A DNA stretch of 64,000 nucleotides from Sphagnum magellanicum. Lineage: Eukaryota > Streptophyta > Sphagnopsida > Sphagnales > Sphagnaceae. Positions 1 to 12,536 of this stretch are shown one piece after another (within the stretch, counting starts at the first letter, position 1; each line of letters opens with the position of its first letter). Position numbers and translations under genes: made by a program. The notes under the pieces are model-generated. The model ran no database searches and was not told where the DNA came from. It saw only the letters and a program-made list of their open reading frames with translations. The DNA lies in assembly GCA_021904315.1 (NCBI GenBank), contig CM038908.1, positions 23,270,501 through 23,334,500 of the forward strand, in the 5' to 3' direction.

Positions 1-68
1 AAAAGAAATTTTTTCAAAATTAATCTTTATTACAACTCAAAGGGAGATTGAATTTGTAAATTTGGGAA

Positions 69-330
69 ATGGCTATGGTCTATCCCAAATCGTGGATGAG
101 AAACTAAATAATAATAATTTCCAAGTGTGGAAATTCAAGATGATGAATTTCCTAATGGAAAAGGAATATTTTGAGTTCACAATCAATGAAGAACAAGAAC
201 CTACTTTCACAAAAACTCATATTTCTCAACACCAATGAGACTTTTTAACTTGGCATGAAAAAATCAATAAGGTTTTGTGTTGGTTATTATAAGTGTGTAT
301 GAATCAAGGTTCATTCATAGTTGGGTTCCA
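69..330 (+). pseudogene. Ty1/Copia retrotransposon gag fragment, decayed
   Basis: From base 98 the frame reads EKLNNNNFQVWKFKMMNFLM, continues through a stop and then reads DFLTWHEKINKVLCWLL. This is the pattern of the N-terminal gag region of plant Copia polyproteins: a short 'N-x-F-x-V-W-K-x-K-M' stretch, then 'L-M-x-K-E', then a W-x-x-K-x-x-K block. An ATG at 69 is in another frame, so at least one frameshift and one in-frame stop break the gene. Nothing recognisable as protease, integrase or reverse transcriptase follows, and no LTR was seen, so this is a gag-only relic. Gag normally packages the element RNA in cytoplasmic particles; this copy cannot. Identification is from motif memory only. 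Confidence 0.6.
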
Positions 331-3300
331 AAAAAAGGAAAAAGGATGTTAGGATTTTTTAAATGTAATTTTTACAAAGAGCATTTACATTAGACAAATT
401 TGAACGAAAAATTTGGAATAGTCCAAAGTAAGATAATTGATGTGGTGGTAGTCATTTTCACATGTGTACATCAGTGTGCAAATAAACTTTGGTTCAAACA
501 TAAAAATGCAAATAATGTTTGGATAGGCTTGTACATGGACAATTTGATTTTTTTATTTGCATGATTATTTCTTACACATGTGACCTACATTTTGAACTAC
601 AAATTTTAGGCCTAATGAATACAAAAAATCAACTAAATGATTAAAAGTAATTATTATTTTCCTTACATCTCCAAAGATTGGGCCAACAATGACTTAATAA
701 CCTTGATTTCTATCTGAGAATTATCAAGAAGAAGTAGGGCATATTGAGTCTACCTTATTTTATGAGAAAGTAACTAAGGCGAGTTTATAGACTGTTTTAG
801 ATTGTCTTTCAGCTGATAGTATATGTAAGTGTTTTATTGATGGAAAATACAAGAAACTTATTGACATCATTTCAAACCCGTGTTGCCTAAATTCTCGTAT
901 GGTTTATTGTGTGATCAAATGCATCCAATGAACATGGCCAAACATATATGTAAACATTATTTATTCAATTGCATCAATAAATGCATTTATTTTTATTCCT
1001 TTTATAAAGAGGCAATTTGAATGCCTTGTGTAGTTAATTTAAAAGATATTCAAAAGGACATTTATAAAATGTGCAAAAAATTTTAATTTTTTAATTAATT
1101 TTTCCATGACATCATTTTAGTAATTAGCATATTAAATCCAATACAATTATAATGATGCAAATAAAATAAGAAGAAAAAAAGTTGCTTAGGCGCAATCACA
1201 ATCAAGTGAACCAACGATGACGAAATACTCAAAGACTGCAATCGTTTTTGTGGTCATTTTCACTTTCTCATAGAAAGGACTTTTGGGATGAAATCTTTTG
1301 TAATATGTTATTAAAAATACATATAATTTTTTCAATATGTCACATTTTTTGTATTAATTTTTCATGACTAACTTTTTTTTTGGGAAAAATGTACAAATTT
1401 TACCAAATTTTGCATTTCATTTTGAAAAATTATCTTAATTTCAAATTGTATGAATATGTTAATTATTTAATTATTTATTTGATTGTTTCATAAACTATAA
1501 TTCATTTTTTAATGTCATGTACATTACACCCCATTTACATGTGGTAAAAGATTTTTGAAAATTTGAAATTCTATTCAATTGATTTTTATTTTAAGAATTT
1601 AAAAATTTCACAACTTTCAAATTGTGCGTGTTTTTTGAGTGTGGATAATCAATTAACATCATCTCAATTTTTTTCTCATCAAATTTTTTTTATAAAGAGA
1701 TTTTTTAGCTTAGTATTTTACAAAATTGATTACTTTTGATACAACTATTGTTCAAGTTCAAAGGTCCTTTATTAAAACCAAAACCCACAATTATTATTTT
1801 TTAATTCTTTTTAATTCTTTAACATTCATATTAGTCATTTAACACTACATTCCATAATTAACATGGCATTAAAGTGGCACCATAAAAATATATCTAACAA
1901 AATTATAATTTTTATAGAGTTTTGGCAGTTGCCCAACATGTTTTTTAGCTCGTTTGATTGTGATTGCACCCACCCTTTGAAGTCCTTTTTGGTACCCCGA
2001 TCGTGAATGGACCCCTCAATTTGATTGTGGATATTGGAAAAAAACCTTTTAATAAATCTACCAAGTGAGTTCACATGAAAGCTTATATTGAAACATATTT
2101 CCATAAATAGTGATAAATTTTCAAGTTTATGAAAATGTTAATCTAATAATGCTACAAAAGAATTGAAAATAATGATCAAATAGATTTACAAATCTTTGCA
2201 ATTGAATTCAATTTTTTTAAAACAACAAGTGTTGAAACAAAAATGTTTTTGCAAAGGTATTCTCTCATTCCAAATAGAATAAACTACAAAAATTCATTAA
2301 AAATCACTTGAACACTCAAATGGTGATCTCTTGTAAAATGTTCTACAAGAAACAATGATTATATCTTTAAATCTAAACTTTAATTACTATATAAAAAAGT
2401 TGGTATCATCCATTTTCTAAAAACTATCAAAATTGTCAATAGCCTTTTAGTATAAATAAGGTTGACCTCAAAGTTGTTTGACACCCTTACCAAATGCTGA
2501 ATGTTTTTTCAAAAATTAATCACTATTCAAAAAATCACAAGGTCGATATCCTTACTAAAATGGTACAATTGTCCTTATTAGTGAGTGCCAACAACTAATA
2601 AAATATTTTAGTTAAATTTTTTTGGAAACTCATAACTTCTTCAAATGTTAAATATATATTAAATTGAACATTTTAAATGTCCATTTTGTAAGCCTTGAAA
2701 TGAACTTTACAAACCCATATCAAGTGTCGCAATTGGAATTATCTGGATTTCTTAATTGTCAATAAAATAAAAATTGGAAGTTAATTTCAATAGGTTGTAA
2801 TTACTTTTGATAGGCATTTTATGTAGTTCTAAAAAAAAAATTGGTATTCATTTTCAATGGATTTTTAATGATTTTTGGTACATATTTATAATAGTTTTCA
2901 AATTGTGTTTTATGTGTTTTTTTTGGTAGGTATTTTGGTGGTTTCAAGATTATTTTCAATAGATACTTGTAGTTTTTTTCAGTAATTATTCTTAAAACTA
3001 TTTTCTATTTATACTAAAAAAATCACTAAATTATTAATAAAAATTGTCCCTTTGACATCATCCTCCCTTTAGTTGGGATCATGTGCTCTTAACTTTAGAC
3101 CAACAAATCCAAATAAAGTGAAGTTGAATGATTTGTTTATTAAAACGTTGATTTGGGCATCAAATGCATAATTTGATGTATTATTGTTGGTCAAATATTG
3201 ATTTTTACAAGAACCATTGGCTCCAATTTTTTTTTTCATAAAATAGAGGGCCTCTAATATAAGGAATATTACAACAAATTAAAACCCGATTGTTCAAAGT

Positions 3301-3914
3301 TCAAGTCAAAACAACTTGATTGTTAGTTTTTGAATCCAACAATTCTTACTTGGATAAACCCATTGGTTTTAAGTTTAATTCATGTTCAATTCTAAGTGTA
3401 TTCCTAAATTGGCCTAGAACACAATGTGACGGTAATTTTTCTTTCCTTTTATTATTGTCCAAAAGGTTCACAAGAAGAAATCTTGTCTTTTTTCACTATC
3501 CAAATTCACTAGGTTTTTATTGAAATGGGACAAAATTGATTAATATGCAACCTATATGGTTTTGGTAAAAAAGGACTAGTTGATTAGAATATTTTTAATG
3601 AAATAGTTTTAAGTTGTTTTGGATAGTCACCTATTGCACTACATAATTTTTAATTTTAGAATTTTGACAAGGATATATGAGGTTCTAAGTTACTATGACA
3701 TGGAATAAAGTGTCATGTCATCTTATAAAATTTTCAGTATTTTTTCCCCCCAAGATCATGAAGTCATAAATTACATATTTTTCACAACATGCCAAAACAT
3801 AATTACATGCCATGAAAAAAAAATGATTTTTTTTTACTTTGTTTAAAAAAAGTTTTGACATCATTAACCATGATATACATGTTTATATATTGCATTTATA
3901 CAAAATACATTGAT
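331..3914. other. AT-rich intergenic DNA, no gene recognised
   Basis: Long A and T runs with short open frames only. The longest open stretch (1835-2104, minus strand) has no motif I recognise and composition like the surrounding DNA. No repeat array, splice-site pair or RNA gene was seen. Confidence 0.6.
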
Positions 3915-3990
3915 GCATTCATCAAAGGTTGAACTCAAGACATCATTGAAGCACACCATGATCTTAACCACTAAACCACCTCAAGACATT
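3915..3990 (-). mobile_element. tRNA-like SINE head (candidate)
   Basis: Read on the minus strand, 3980-3961 gives GGTGGTTTAGTGGTTAAGAT, a good RNA polymerase III A box. 3936-3927 gives GAGTTCAACC, a near-consensus B box. The spacing of about 44 bases equals that in a tRNA, and a possible anticodon arm lies between them. The acceptor stem does not pair well, so this is more likely the tRNA-derived head of an old SINE or a tRNA pseudogene than a working tRNA. The 3' tail and target duplication were not resolved. Confidence 0.4.
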
Positions 3991-4396
3991 ATTAATAAAG
4001 AAAAAAAAAAAGTTTATTATGTTTGGTATGAAATTGTTTAAGAAATTCCAATTTTAACATATGTTTTCTTTTTCAAAATTTATTCAAATGTTATAAATGA
4101 AAACATGATTTTGAAACTTATTCAATAACATGTTCAAAAAACATAATTATAATTTTAAAATATTAAATATAAAATGTTAAAACACACTCAAAATAACATG
4201 TCATGAATAAATTTACAATTTTTTTTTGGTTTAAATTGACCTACAATCTTTGTGAATTCAAGAATGTTATCGTTAAGTTTTCAGCAATGTTATTTCCATT
4301 ATGTAAATATGTCCATTTTTTAAAAAATGAAAGTTTTATTTTTCGCAGTTTGATTAGGTAACAAGAAAATTTATTTATTTTTGCAGTGTTGTTAAA

Positions 4397-4440
4397 ATGG
4401 CAATCATCCATAAGAAAATTTAGCCACATTTGGTTATAAA
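4397..4440 (+). repeat. Solitary arm of a dispersed MITE-like family
   Basis: The segment beginning ATGGCAATCATCCATAAG is similar over about 44 bases to the right arm of the foldback element near 63.94 kb. A second arm in the opposite sense is at 5347-5382. The two arms here are almost 1 kb apart, so the original element is either much diverged or was split. Confidence 0.4.
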
Positions 4441-5789
4441 CAAGTTGCAGATAAAAAAATTGTTTAAATCTTTCAGTATTATGGCCACCTACTATAATTT
4501 ATTGTAAATATTAACAAGATATATTTTAAATTTGACAAAATTTGATTTTCTTTTTCAAAAAAGTCCTTTGTTGATGTTGTTGCCCTTTTAAATTGGCAAA
4601 AGTGACCAAACAAATAAAATAAAATAAATAATCAACATAGCCATTTAATTCCCAATAACATATTTGTTTAACAACATGAATCATACACTAATACAAATGA
4701 TTAATTTTAAATTTTGAAAAAAATCACAACATGTATATATTTTGATGTAAGATATATTTTACCTTCATTTCCTTTGGAGAAGTAAAACTAACATAATTTG
4801 GTGAAGGCATTGAATAGTTGGATTAAACCCCCTTCCCCAACCAACATGTTTTTATCAGTTTCGAATTTTCCTAATTTAGTAATTCTTGTTGGGAAAAAAT
4901 GGAAAAATTTGTGCAAATTCAAGGAAAAATGTAAACAACAAAAAATTGAAATCATGAATTTGAAAGGAAAAAAGGTTGCTTATAATGAATAAAAATTTAA
5001 AAGTAATTCTAATAATTCCAACCTTAAACACAATTCTAACTTGAAATTTTTTTGAAATTTTTTAAGCTCAATCTTTGAAATCACTATAAACCTTATCCAA
5101 AAAAATTTAAAACATTAAAGTAAATACTAATGATGTAACAAAAAAATGGTGGAAATTTCCCACAATTTTGCAAACCTAAAAAAGGGCCATCAACATCAAC
5201 AAATGAGTTTTCATTAAAAAACCAAAATTTTTAATGATATAATTTTACAATAGGTTTTAGGACTTGTAACCAAAACATAGAAATATTTTCACAAACTTAT
5301 ACCTCCATATACATGGTCTAGGGTTTATAGCCAAAACATGTTAAATATTCTTGTGGATGATCTTGAAGAACACCACAAATTTGAAAAAAAAAATTTTAAA
5401 ATTAAAAATCCTTTATTTATCTAGTTTTTTTAAATAAAAATTTAAAACTAACCTCTAAATATTTAAACATAAACTTGTAACAAAACAAGCCTAAAATTTT
5501 GATAAATCATGTTTAACATATAAATAATAAGTAGAAAATGTTGATAATTATAATTATAATTATATTTGTAATAATATTTAAAAAATAAAAAATCATTCAC
5601 TTTTTGAAAGATGTTTTTTTTTTCATGCACCAAGTGAGAGAAATGGGGAAAATTAAAGATTATTTCTAAGGGTTTTTGGTTTGGCGTCATGAACATTAGT
5701 ATTAATAAACTTGTCCATGACATTTAAAAAACTAATATATGATAAAATTGTAATTTAAAGGTTTACATGCATCCTAGATTTGACATGCA
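4441..5789. other. AT-rich intergenic DNA with one MITE-like arm
   Basis: At 5347-5382 there is an arm containing TTGTGGATGATCTTGAAG and then CACCACAAATTT, like the left arm of the foldback element at 63.8 kb. The rest is AT-rich with no coding pattern recognised. Confidence 0.45.
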
Positions 5790-6455
5790 TGAACATTTGA
5801 TCTAATTATCAACCCATTCAAATATGAAACTTGCTTAATTATTATACATATATTTCAAAAAATTGTGGTGAGTGTAAAATGCAATTTGTGAATAATCAAT
5901 TCAACACATTAAAGTGAATGATTCAAGTCATGTGCAAATGTTGATAATTCAAAAGATGTGAAAATTTCATTAACATGTTCAAGTATAAATGTGAAACATT
6001 AAATTGTTATGTGTGTTTCAATATATATTAATAAATGTAATATGCAACATTTTTATAATGATTTTAATAAGTTCAAAGTGGATGATTCAACTCATGTAAA
6101 AATGTTGATAGTTCAAAAAATGTGAAAAAACCTCACAAACCATTCAAGTATAATTGTGAAGCATTGAATTGCATGTGTTTCAATATATTTTGATAAGTGC
6201 AAGATGCAACTTGTGAGTAGTGGCCTTAAAATATTAAAAGTGAATGGTTTAATTCATGTACACATTTGATAATTGAAAAGATGCGAAAGAAATCAATAAT
6301 TTGTTCTAATATATATGTGAGGTTTTAAATTGTTACATTTGTTCTAATAAATTATGATAAGTATAAAATGCAACTCATGAGTAATAGTTTCAACATGTTA
6401 AAAGTTGATGGTTCAACTTATGTATCGTGTTGATAGTTGAAGAGATGTCAAAAAA
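5790..6455. repeat. Satellite-like tandem array, about 165-bp units, 4-5 copies
   Basis: Equivalent points (AAGTGAATGATTCAA and its variants) fall at 5912, 6076, 6238 and 6412, giving periods of 164, 162 and 174. A diverged partial unit precedes the first. Each unit carries a block related to TGTTGATAATTCAAAAGATG, then TGTGAAACATTAAATTG, then TTTCAATATAT and GCAACTTGTGAGTA. Copies are clearly diverged, so the array is old. The unit length is in the range common for plant satellites, but a short array like this could also be a subterminal repeat of a transposon. Confidence 0.75.
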
Positions 6456-8593
6456 ATCATTGCCTTTGTGACACCAAAAAATGGACACCTTAGTATGCCA
6501 AGACCCATGCCATTTATATGTAACAACTCATCGTATTATCTTGTTCCAACATTTTGACAATCATTTCATAGGTGGGTTAAGCAATCACATGCTCCTTTCA
6601 CTTTTAATCTAGTCAATTTAACTTATAACAAACAACACCAATGAAATATGCGCGTGCATTGTGAATCAACAATGGGAACAACTAATTAGACCTTGGAACA
6701 TTCTTTGGTCAAATTGTTTACCACCCAATAGAATGATGATTGACCCTAACTAGTTCATCATGTTAGTAGGTGGGATGGGATGATTATGCAGTACATAAGT
6801 AGTTTGGGTGTCCTATTTAGGGAAATTTTCATGTTTTTTCCTAGTTGGGACATGTAGCCATTTGTTGGTTTGAGTTGCATTTGGTTTTGCTTGTAATGTG
6901 AATTAACATGGAAAACATGTGAATTGCCACATTCCTTGGTGGATCCAAAGTACATAACTTAGTACATAACTTGATAACTTTGATGTCTTTAATATTGAGT
7001 GTAAGCATGAAATGCCTTTACATTGCAAAAGATCTTTTTTCAAAGAATTGGATGATTGTTGACTTGCCAATTTATATTGTTGAACCATGCCCTTTTGAAG
7101 TTATGATGTGGCATTCTCCATGTGGATTTCTCCATGTGGAGTTCCACCTAAATCTTCTTACATCATGGAGGTGTGAATATTATTTTTTTCAAAAAGCGAA
7201 TGTAACTCCAATTGTTATGTATTATATGGGTAGGGTTGGTTCTTTTAGGAACACAATGATCTTGGTATGATGAACCATTGTTTTGTTAGGTGGTAATGGG
7301 TTATAGTAATGCATGTTCTAAAAAATAATTTGTTTTTTTAATTGGTGATTCATATATCAAGAGCGAGTGTTTTTCATTGTATATTCACCTTACAAGTGAA
7401 ACACACAAGAAAAGGTTCAAATGGCTACCTATTTTCCACATACGAAAAGTCTTGGAAAAGTGCATGAATAGGACACCCAATTCACTTACCTAAGTATGTG
7501 ACCACACAAATCTAAAATATGAGAGAAAACTATTTGTTTAATTTCAAGGATGAAAAAATTCAAAGGATTATTATATGGGTGATTTTTTTTGGAATGTATT
7601 GTATGATCATCCTTAAACAATTCCAAAAACAATTCCCACTTACCTCATTTTCAAGCCTAAGTATCTTTTTTCCCTATTAACTTTCCTAATAATTACCTCA
7701 CTCCTTTCCCCCACCCACCGACAAGAATGAAAAAACAAATTAACACATGCCTTTTCATGTTCATGACATTTTTATTAATTCAAATTAGATTAAATTTGAG
7801 ATTGACATAAATAATGATGAACTATTGAAAACCATAGATGGGAACATAAGAAAAGAAAAATAATAGTTGATCGTTGTTGGTAGTGCGAAGCAACACAAAG
7901 CCCAAGTTAATAATAATATGACATTTTGAGCTAGGTGGGGATGAGATTTGATAAGTTCAATTTAGAGAATTCAACTCTAGTTGATTACTTACAATTAAGC
8001 TTGAATATTTTTACAAGAAATATGAATTGTGTAATTGATTTGAACTTGAGTTTTGTCAATGTTAACAATCTTAATTTCCGTGACTTACTTAAGAGATACA
8101 TGAATCAACATACATCAAAATTAAAGTCTGGGATTATAGTAATTATGAATGTTGGATGGTTATTAGAAACATGGATCAACCCCAAAAGGTTATCAAGGTG
8201 GTTCTTAAGATGCATAACAACAGTTCTAAAAATCAAATATTCAAGTCTTGATAAATAACCATGGTTCTCAACATCTTGAAAAATCAAATAACCGACCATA
8301 AATAAACCACTGGTTCTTTCATTAAAATGCACAATTCTTCAAGGTTTTTGAAATAGCCAGAATCAGCAATTCCTTGATTTTGATTTTTCAAAAGAACCAA
8401 AAACTGGTGGTTTGCTGAATCTGGAATATTATTAAAAATAATTCAGGTGGTTTTTTTTTTAATAAAAAAATTCAAATAATTGCACAACACTGATAATTAC
8501 TAAAATGCAATACTTGTAGTTGAAGGGATTGCAAACTTACCATGGCCAAAGGTTTGCAATCCGTTCAAACTGACTTGCAAGCCCTGTGAACAT
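6456..8593. other. Intergenic DNA, no gene recognised
   Basis: Open frames at 6971-7270 (99 codons) and 7935-8258 (107 codons), both +, match no family I recognise and lack a coding-like composition. No splice pair or repeat array supports them. Confidence 0.5.
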
Positions 8594-9076
8594 AAGTTGA
8601 TGAAACTTGTTCCATGTGGGTAAGTGGTCATGAAATTTTGTCAATCCCAAATTCATACATACTTCTTCTAGTTGATGAAACTTGGTCATGAAAATTTGTC
8701 ATTCTTGAATTGATACATACTTCTAGTCAATGAAACTTGTTCTACATGGGTAGTGGTCATGAAATTTTGTCAATCCCAAATTCATACATACTTCTTCTAG
8801 TTGATGAAACTTGGTCATGAAAATTTGTCATTCTTGAATTGATACATACTTCTAGTCGATGAAAACTTGTTCCATCTGGGTAGTGGTCATGAAATTTTGT
8901 CATTCTTGAATTCATTCATACATAACTTCTAATTGATGAAACTTGGTCATGAAAAATTTGTCATTCCTGAATTCATACATGCTTCTTCTAGGTTGATGAA
9001 ACTTGTTGTGTGTGTGTGTGTGTGTGGTCAATGCAAATTTGTCATGCCTGAATTCATACATACTTCTAGTTGACAG
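8594..9076. repeat. Compound tandem array with a 129-bp higher-order unit
   Basis: Units all contain GTTGATGAAACTTG, GGTCATGAAA, TTTGTCA and TTCATACATACTTCT. A longer form (about 73 bp, with an inserted TCCATGTGGGTA block) alternates with a shorter one (about 55 bp). The pair repeats at 129 bp, for example TCAATCCCAAATTC at 8641 and 8770. Later units lose the alternation, and a (TG)n tract at about 9006-9027 interrupts the last one. Confidence 0.8.
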
Positions 9077-9245
9077 TTGAACCGTACCTCTCTCTCAAAG
9101 TCAATGGCAGGATAATGCCCATTTCTTACCTTAAGAAAGACAAAAGAATGAATGTCAACCCAAAACACGAAGCTTAGATCCCGATGCTGCTGTTGTTGTT
9201 GTGCTGGTGGTGGTGATGGTGGTGGACCGTACATTAAAGCACACA

Positions 9246-9510
9246 ACAACAAGTTACTCGGAAACTTAAAAGAGTTGAAAAAAAGGCCATGTACAGGTAA
9301 TGCCTTTTCCTAGAATCTTGACAAAGAGAACACTGGAAAGAAAGAAAGAGACTAATCTGGGTTCAACCCAAAAATGCAACAAGCTACTTGCAAACTTAAA
9401 AGACAAAAAAAAACACATGCCATAAAAGAGACTAATCTGAGTCCAATTCAAAAATGCAACAAGCTACTTGCAAACTTAAAAGACCAAAAAAAAAAACACA
9501 TGCCATAAAT
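9246..9510. repeat. 80-bp tandem repeat, two clear copies plus a degenerate one
   Basis: AAAGAGACTAATCTG starts at 9345 and 9425, a period of 80. Both copies continue with AATGCAACAAGCTACTTGC, AAACTTAAAAGAC, a poly-A tract and CACATGCCATAAA. A diverged earlier copy shows CAACAAGTTACTCGGAAAC near 9247. Confidence 0.7.
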
Positions 9511-9887
9511 TATACAAATGTACATAACTTTTCCTCAACCTTGGCAAAAGAGAGTTGAGACTGATGCAGGTCAAAACCATGTGTCACATGCTATTAGCAA
9601 TTCGTAAGTTATGAAGGGACGCGTAGAAAGTAACTTACAATACTTTCTATTTCGGCAACCTTTTTTCTCAACAATGAGTTCTAGTGTACAATCTCACTTA
9701 TTCTCCCAAGTTTGTGTTGCACATGTTGGGTGCATACCTCTCACCCCGAGTAGTAGTGCCTTACCCAACACAATGACCAAGGGCTTAACCATTCCATCAT
9801 AGGACGGTTAGTGGTACCCAATCAGCCAAAAGGGAAAATTGGGGGCTAGTATGAACCACCGTATGTGATAAAAAGAAGTCATACCCC

Positions 9888-9935
9888 GTAAACCCTAAAC
9901 CATATGATACTCTAAACCCTAAACCATATGGTTCT
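9888..9935. repeat. Short interstitial telomere-like tract (AAACCCT)
   Basis: Two blocks of AAACCCTAAACC separated by CATATGATACTCT. The AAACCCT unit is the Arabidopsis-type telomere repeat; short copies also occur as telo-box promoter elements. Too short to mark a chromosome end. Confidence 0.55.
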
Positions 9936-11867
9936 CCCCAGCTCTTTCTCTACCTATATTCTCCAACACAAACTCATTAGTACTACTAAACAGACCAAAT
10001 TTATACTACGCTCTCTTCTTATTCTATTCCACAACACCAAAAAAAATTATTACTATCACTAAACCCCAGTATAGATCACAAAGCCGAGTAGGGCAGCTAC
10101 CAAAGTGAACTGGGCAGGATGGATGATGTGTGGACAAAGAAACACTTTTTCATTGTATTGGGTGTCCCATAACTAACCAACTAACTATGGTACTTGGTGG
10201 TTAACAATATACTCAACCCATTCACATACAATTACCTACCTACCTACCTACCTATTAGCCACCTAGTTTCTTACCGACTTTACTTACCTAAATAGAAATC
10301 ACTAATATTCTACGTGCTTAACTATGATGCTTACCCAAATACATGGCACAATTTTTCCCTAGGTAGTGTGAATGGGTGGTGGCTTGGGGAGGGGGGGGAT
10401 GGAGTTAGGAGGTTTACAAGATGGGGAACCTTTAGGTTAGTTTATGTAGTGGCCTTGCCCTAAATTAAGAAGAAGGTATTGTGAGCCTCTACAATATTCT
10501 TGAGTGGCTAAATTAACCTAACCCACTAACCTTTAGCGGTGGGTAGTTACTTGTAGGGGTTACATAGTAGACAAAAATAGCTCAAGTTAAATTTTAGGGT
10601 TCAAATTTTAGGTTTAAATTTCAAGTGACCTATTAATGTGGAGGTGCAAATTCTAACCATACCCTCTTTGGAAACACACCTTGCCAAAAAAAAAAAAAAA
10701 TTTGAATAATTTTATAGCAAAAGATTACTTTATTTTATTTTTTGTTTCATCATCCTTATGTTGTATTTTCCTACCACCTCAAAATCCCTAAACAACTTTA
10801 ATTGGATTCAAATTGAATCGAGTTCAAATACATTGTTTGGAATTTGAATTCAACTAAACTTATTTCGACAATTGAATTAAGATTCAAATTCAATCAAAGA
10901 AAAATGGGATGCAAATTGGTGGAGAACATATTAAAAATTTGGTCTAGATTTTCCAAGGGACAACCATGACTTATAGAATTTAAAGTTCTCTTACCTAACC
11001 TAATTCCAATAAATTATTGTCATTGGAATTATTAGGCACATAAATTAAGCAAACATTTTTTTTGAATATTGGAATAAATTGGAATCCTGAAAAAAGAAAT
11101 GGACCTCATAGTGGAGTAAATCAACGTATGTTCCAATATATGGATCATTTACAAATGATGGAAATCAAATGATTCAAAAAAAAGTGTCAAAATTGAATTT
11201 ACATGTGATTAAAATTCTTATCTACAATAAGACACAAGGTCATGGATGTGTTGTGCCATGACATAAGTTTGATGATGTAATTCACATCCAAACAATGGAG
11301 TTCAACAATGTTTTGTGGACATATTTAGTTTAAAATTCAAATAACACGGCGGTGAGGATGGTGAAAACAAGATAGGTATGGTGGTTATGGATCATGGGAT
11401 ATGCCATTTGTAGGATGTGTTGTTGATGGATGGATGAAAAAAACAACACTTATGGGTCATTGTGAGCAACAAAATGTACATATTGAAAAATGACAATAAA
11501 AAGAATGTGAAGAAGGCTATCATTAGTTATCATGATGCCATGTTTGCCCATTTTTACTTGTGAAATTATTGGGCTATATGACAAAAGAAACATTTTCAAA
11601 AACAAATTGATTATTATGCCTTGGCATAGAATTGAAATACATTGATCTCTTGTGGTTGTCATTAGAGGGAAACAATTAATACTTACTCTATGGCAACATC
11701 AATGTTTTGAAAGAATTGGTATGATGAGCACCTTAATAGTAATCAAAATCCATTCATTTCCAATGCATGGAATGAAACATATTGAATAAGGCCACCATGG
11801 GGAATGATAAATATTGGTTCCTTGTCCACCCACCATCCTCCTACTTGTGTTGGTGCTACTACATCAA
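9936..11867. other. Intergenic DNA with small simple repeats
   Basis: Contains (TACC)n at about 10226-10252 and a G-rich stretch near 10390. The rest is AT-rich with no open frame or motif I can name. Confidence 0.5.
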
Positions 11868-11945
11868 ATGAATAACCCAAGTGGTTGGAATGCATGATTC
11901 CTTTCACAAGTGTCATGGGTTCAAATCCAATAATGTGTGTTAAAG
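11868..11945 (+). mobile_element. tRNA-like SINE head or tRNA pseudogene (candidate)
   Basis: TAACCCAAGTGGTTGGAATG resembles a polymerase III A box. A GGTTCAAATCC B box, a perfect match to consensus, begins about 54 bases later. The acceptor stem is not clear, so this is probably a SINE head or decayed tRNA. It is a second example of the pattern seen at 3.9 kb, on the opposite strand. Confidence 0.4.
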
Positions 11946-12460
11946 GGTTAAGATGTGTTTGATATTACATGTATAACTATGCTTATCGTTGACACCTACA
12001 AAGGAAAATTTGCCCTTTATTTTTAAAAGAGATAAAAAACAAATAAAGATAGACAAGGATACATGCTAAACATTGAGTTATTTTGTCGTTTTTTGAGACT
12101 TTAATTAAACATTGGCTTTGAAAAATCTATATTATTCAAAGATTTGAAGTTCATTAACAATGACTACTAAACAACATCTTAACATCAATGCCATCTCATA
12201 TATCTCATAAGATTTAAATATTAATTAACGTTTTAGGTGGTTTTAGGTGTGGACTAGTGACTAATTTTAAGATGATTAACACTAATCTTAACATTAAACA
12301 TAACACCCAAGTGCGACCATACTTTTTGCTTTCCAAATTGTCAATTGCTCTCCCAAATTCATTCACGTGTTATGCCTAAGGACAAAACCTTTGAGAAGAG
12401 TTGGTTGGTGAACCATGTGCAATCACACTTATTAAGTTCAAAACTATGTAAGTGCCCACT
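11946..12460. other. Intergenic DNA, nothing recognised
   Basis: AT-rich; no repeat, RNA gene or coding pattern found. Confidence 0.5.
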
Positions 12461-12536
12461 TTACTCTACTCTACTCTACTCTACTCTCTCCTCTCCTCTC
12501 CTCTCCTCTCCTCTCCTCTCCTCTCCTCTTTTCTTT
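12460..12536. repeat. Pentanucleotide microsatellite (TACTC)n then (CTCTC)n
   Basis: A run of TACTC units passes directly into a longer run of CTCCT/CTCTC units. The single-base change spread through the second half suggests expansion from one mutated unit. Confidence 0.9.

Noticed and set aside
8594-9076. Regular repeats that could suggest a CRISPR array
   Set aside because: There are no constant short repeats with unique spacers; whole units are similar, and the genome is eukaryotic.
11926-11938. GGTTCAAATCC as evidence of a functional tRNA gene
   Set aside because: Acceptor stem and A-B spacing are not those of a working tRNA; kept only as a SINE head or pseudogene candidate.
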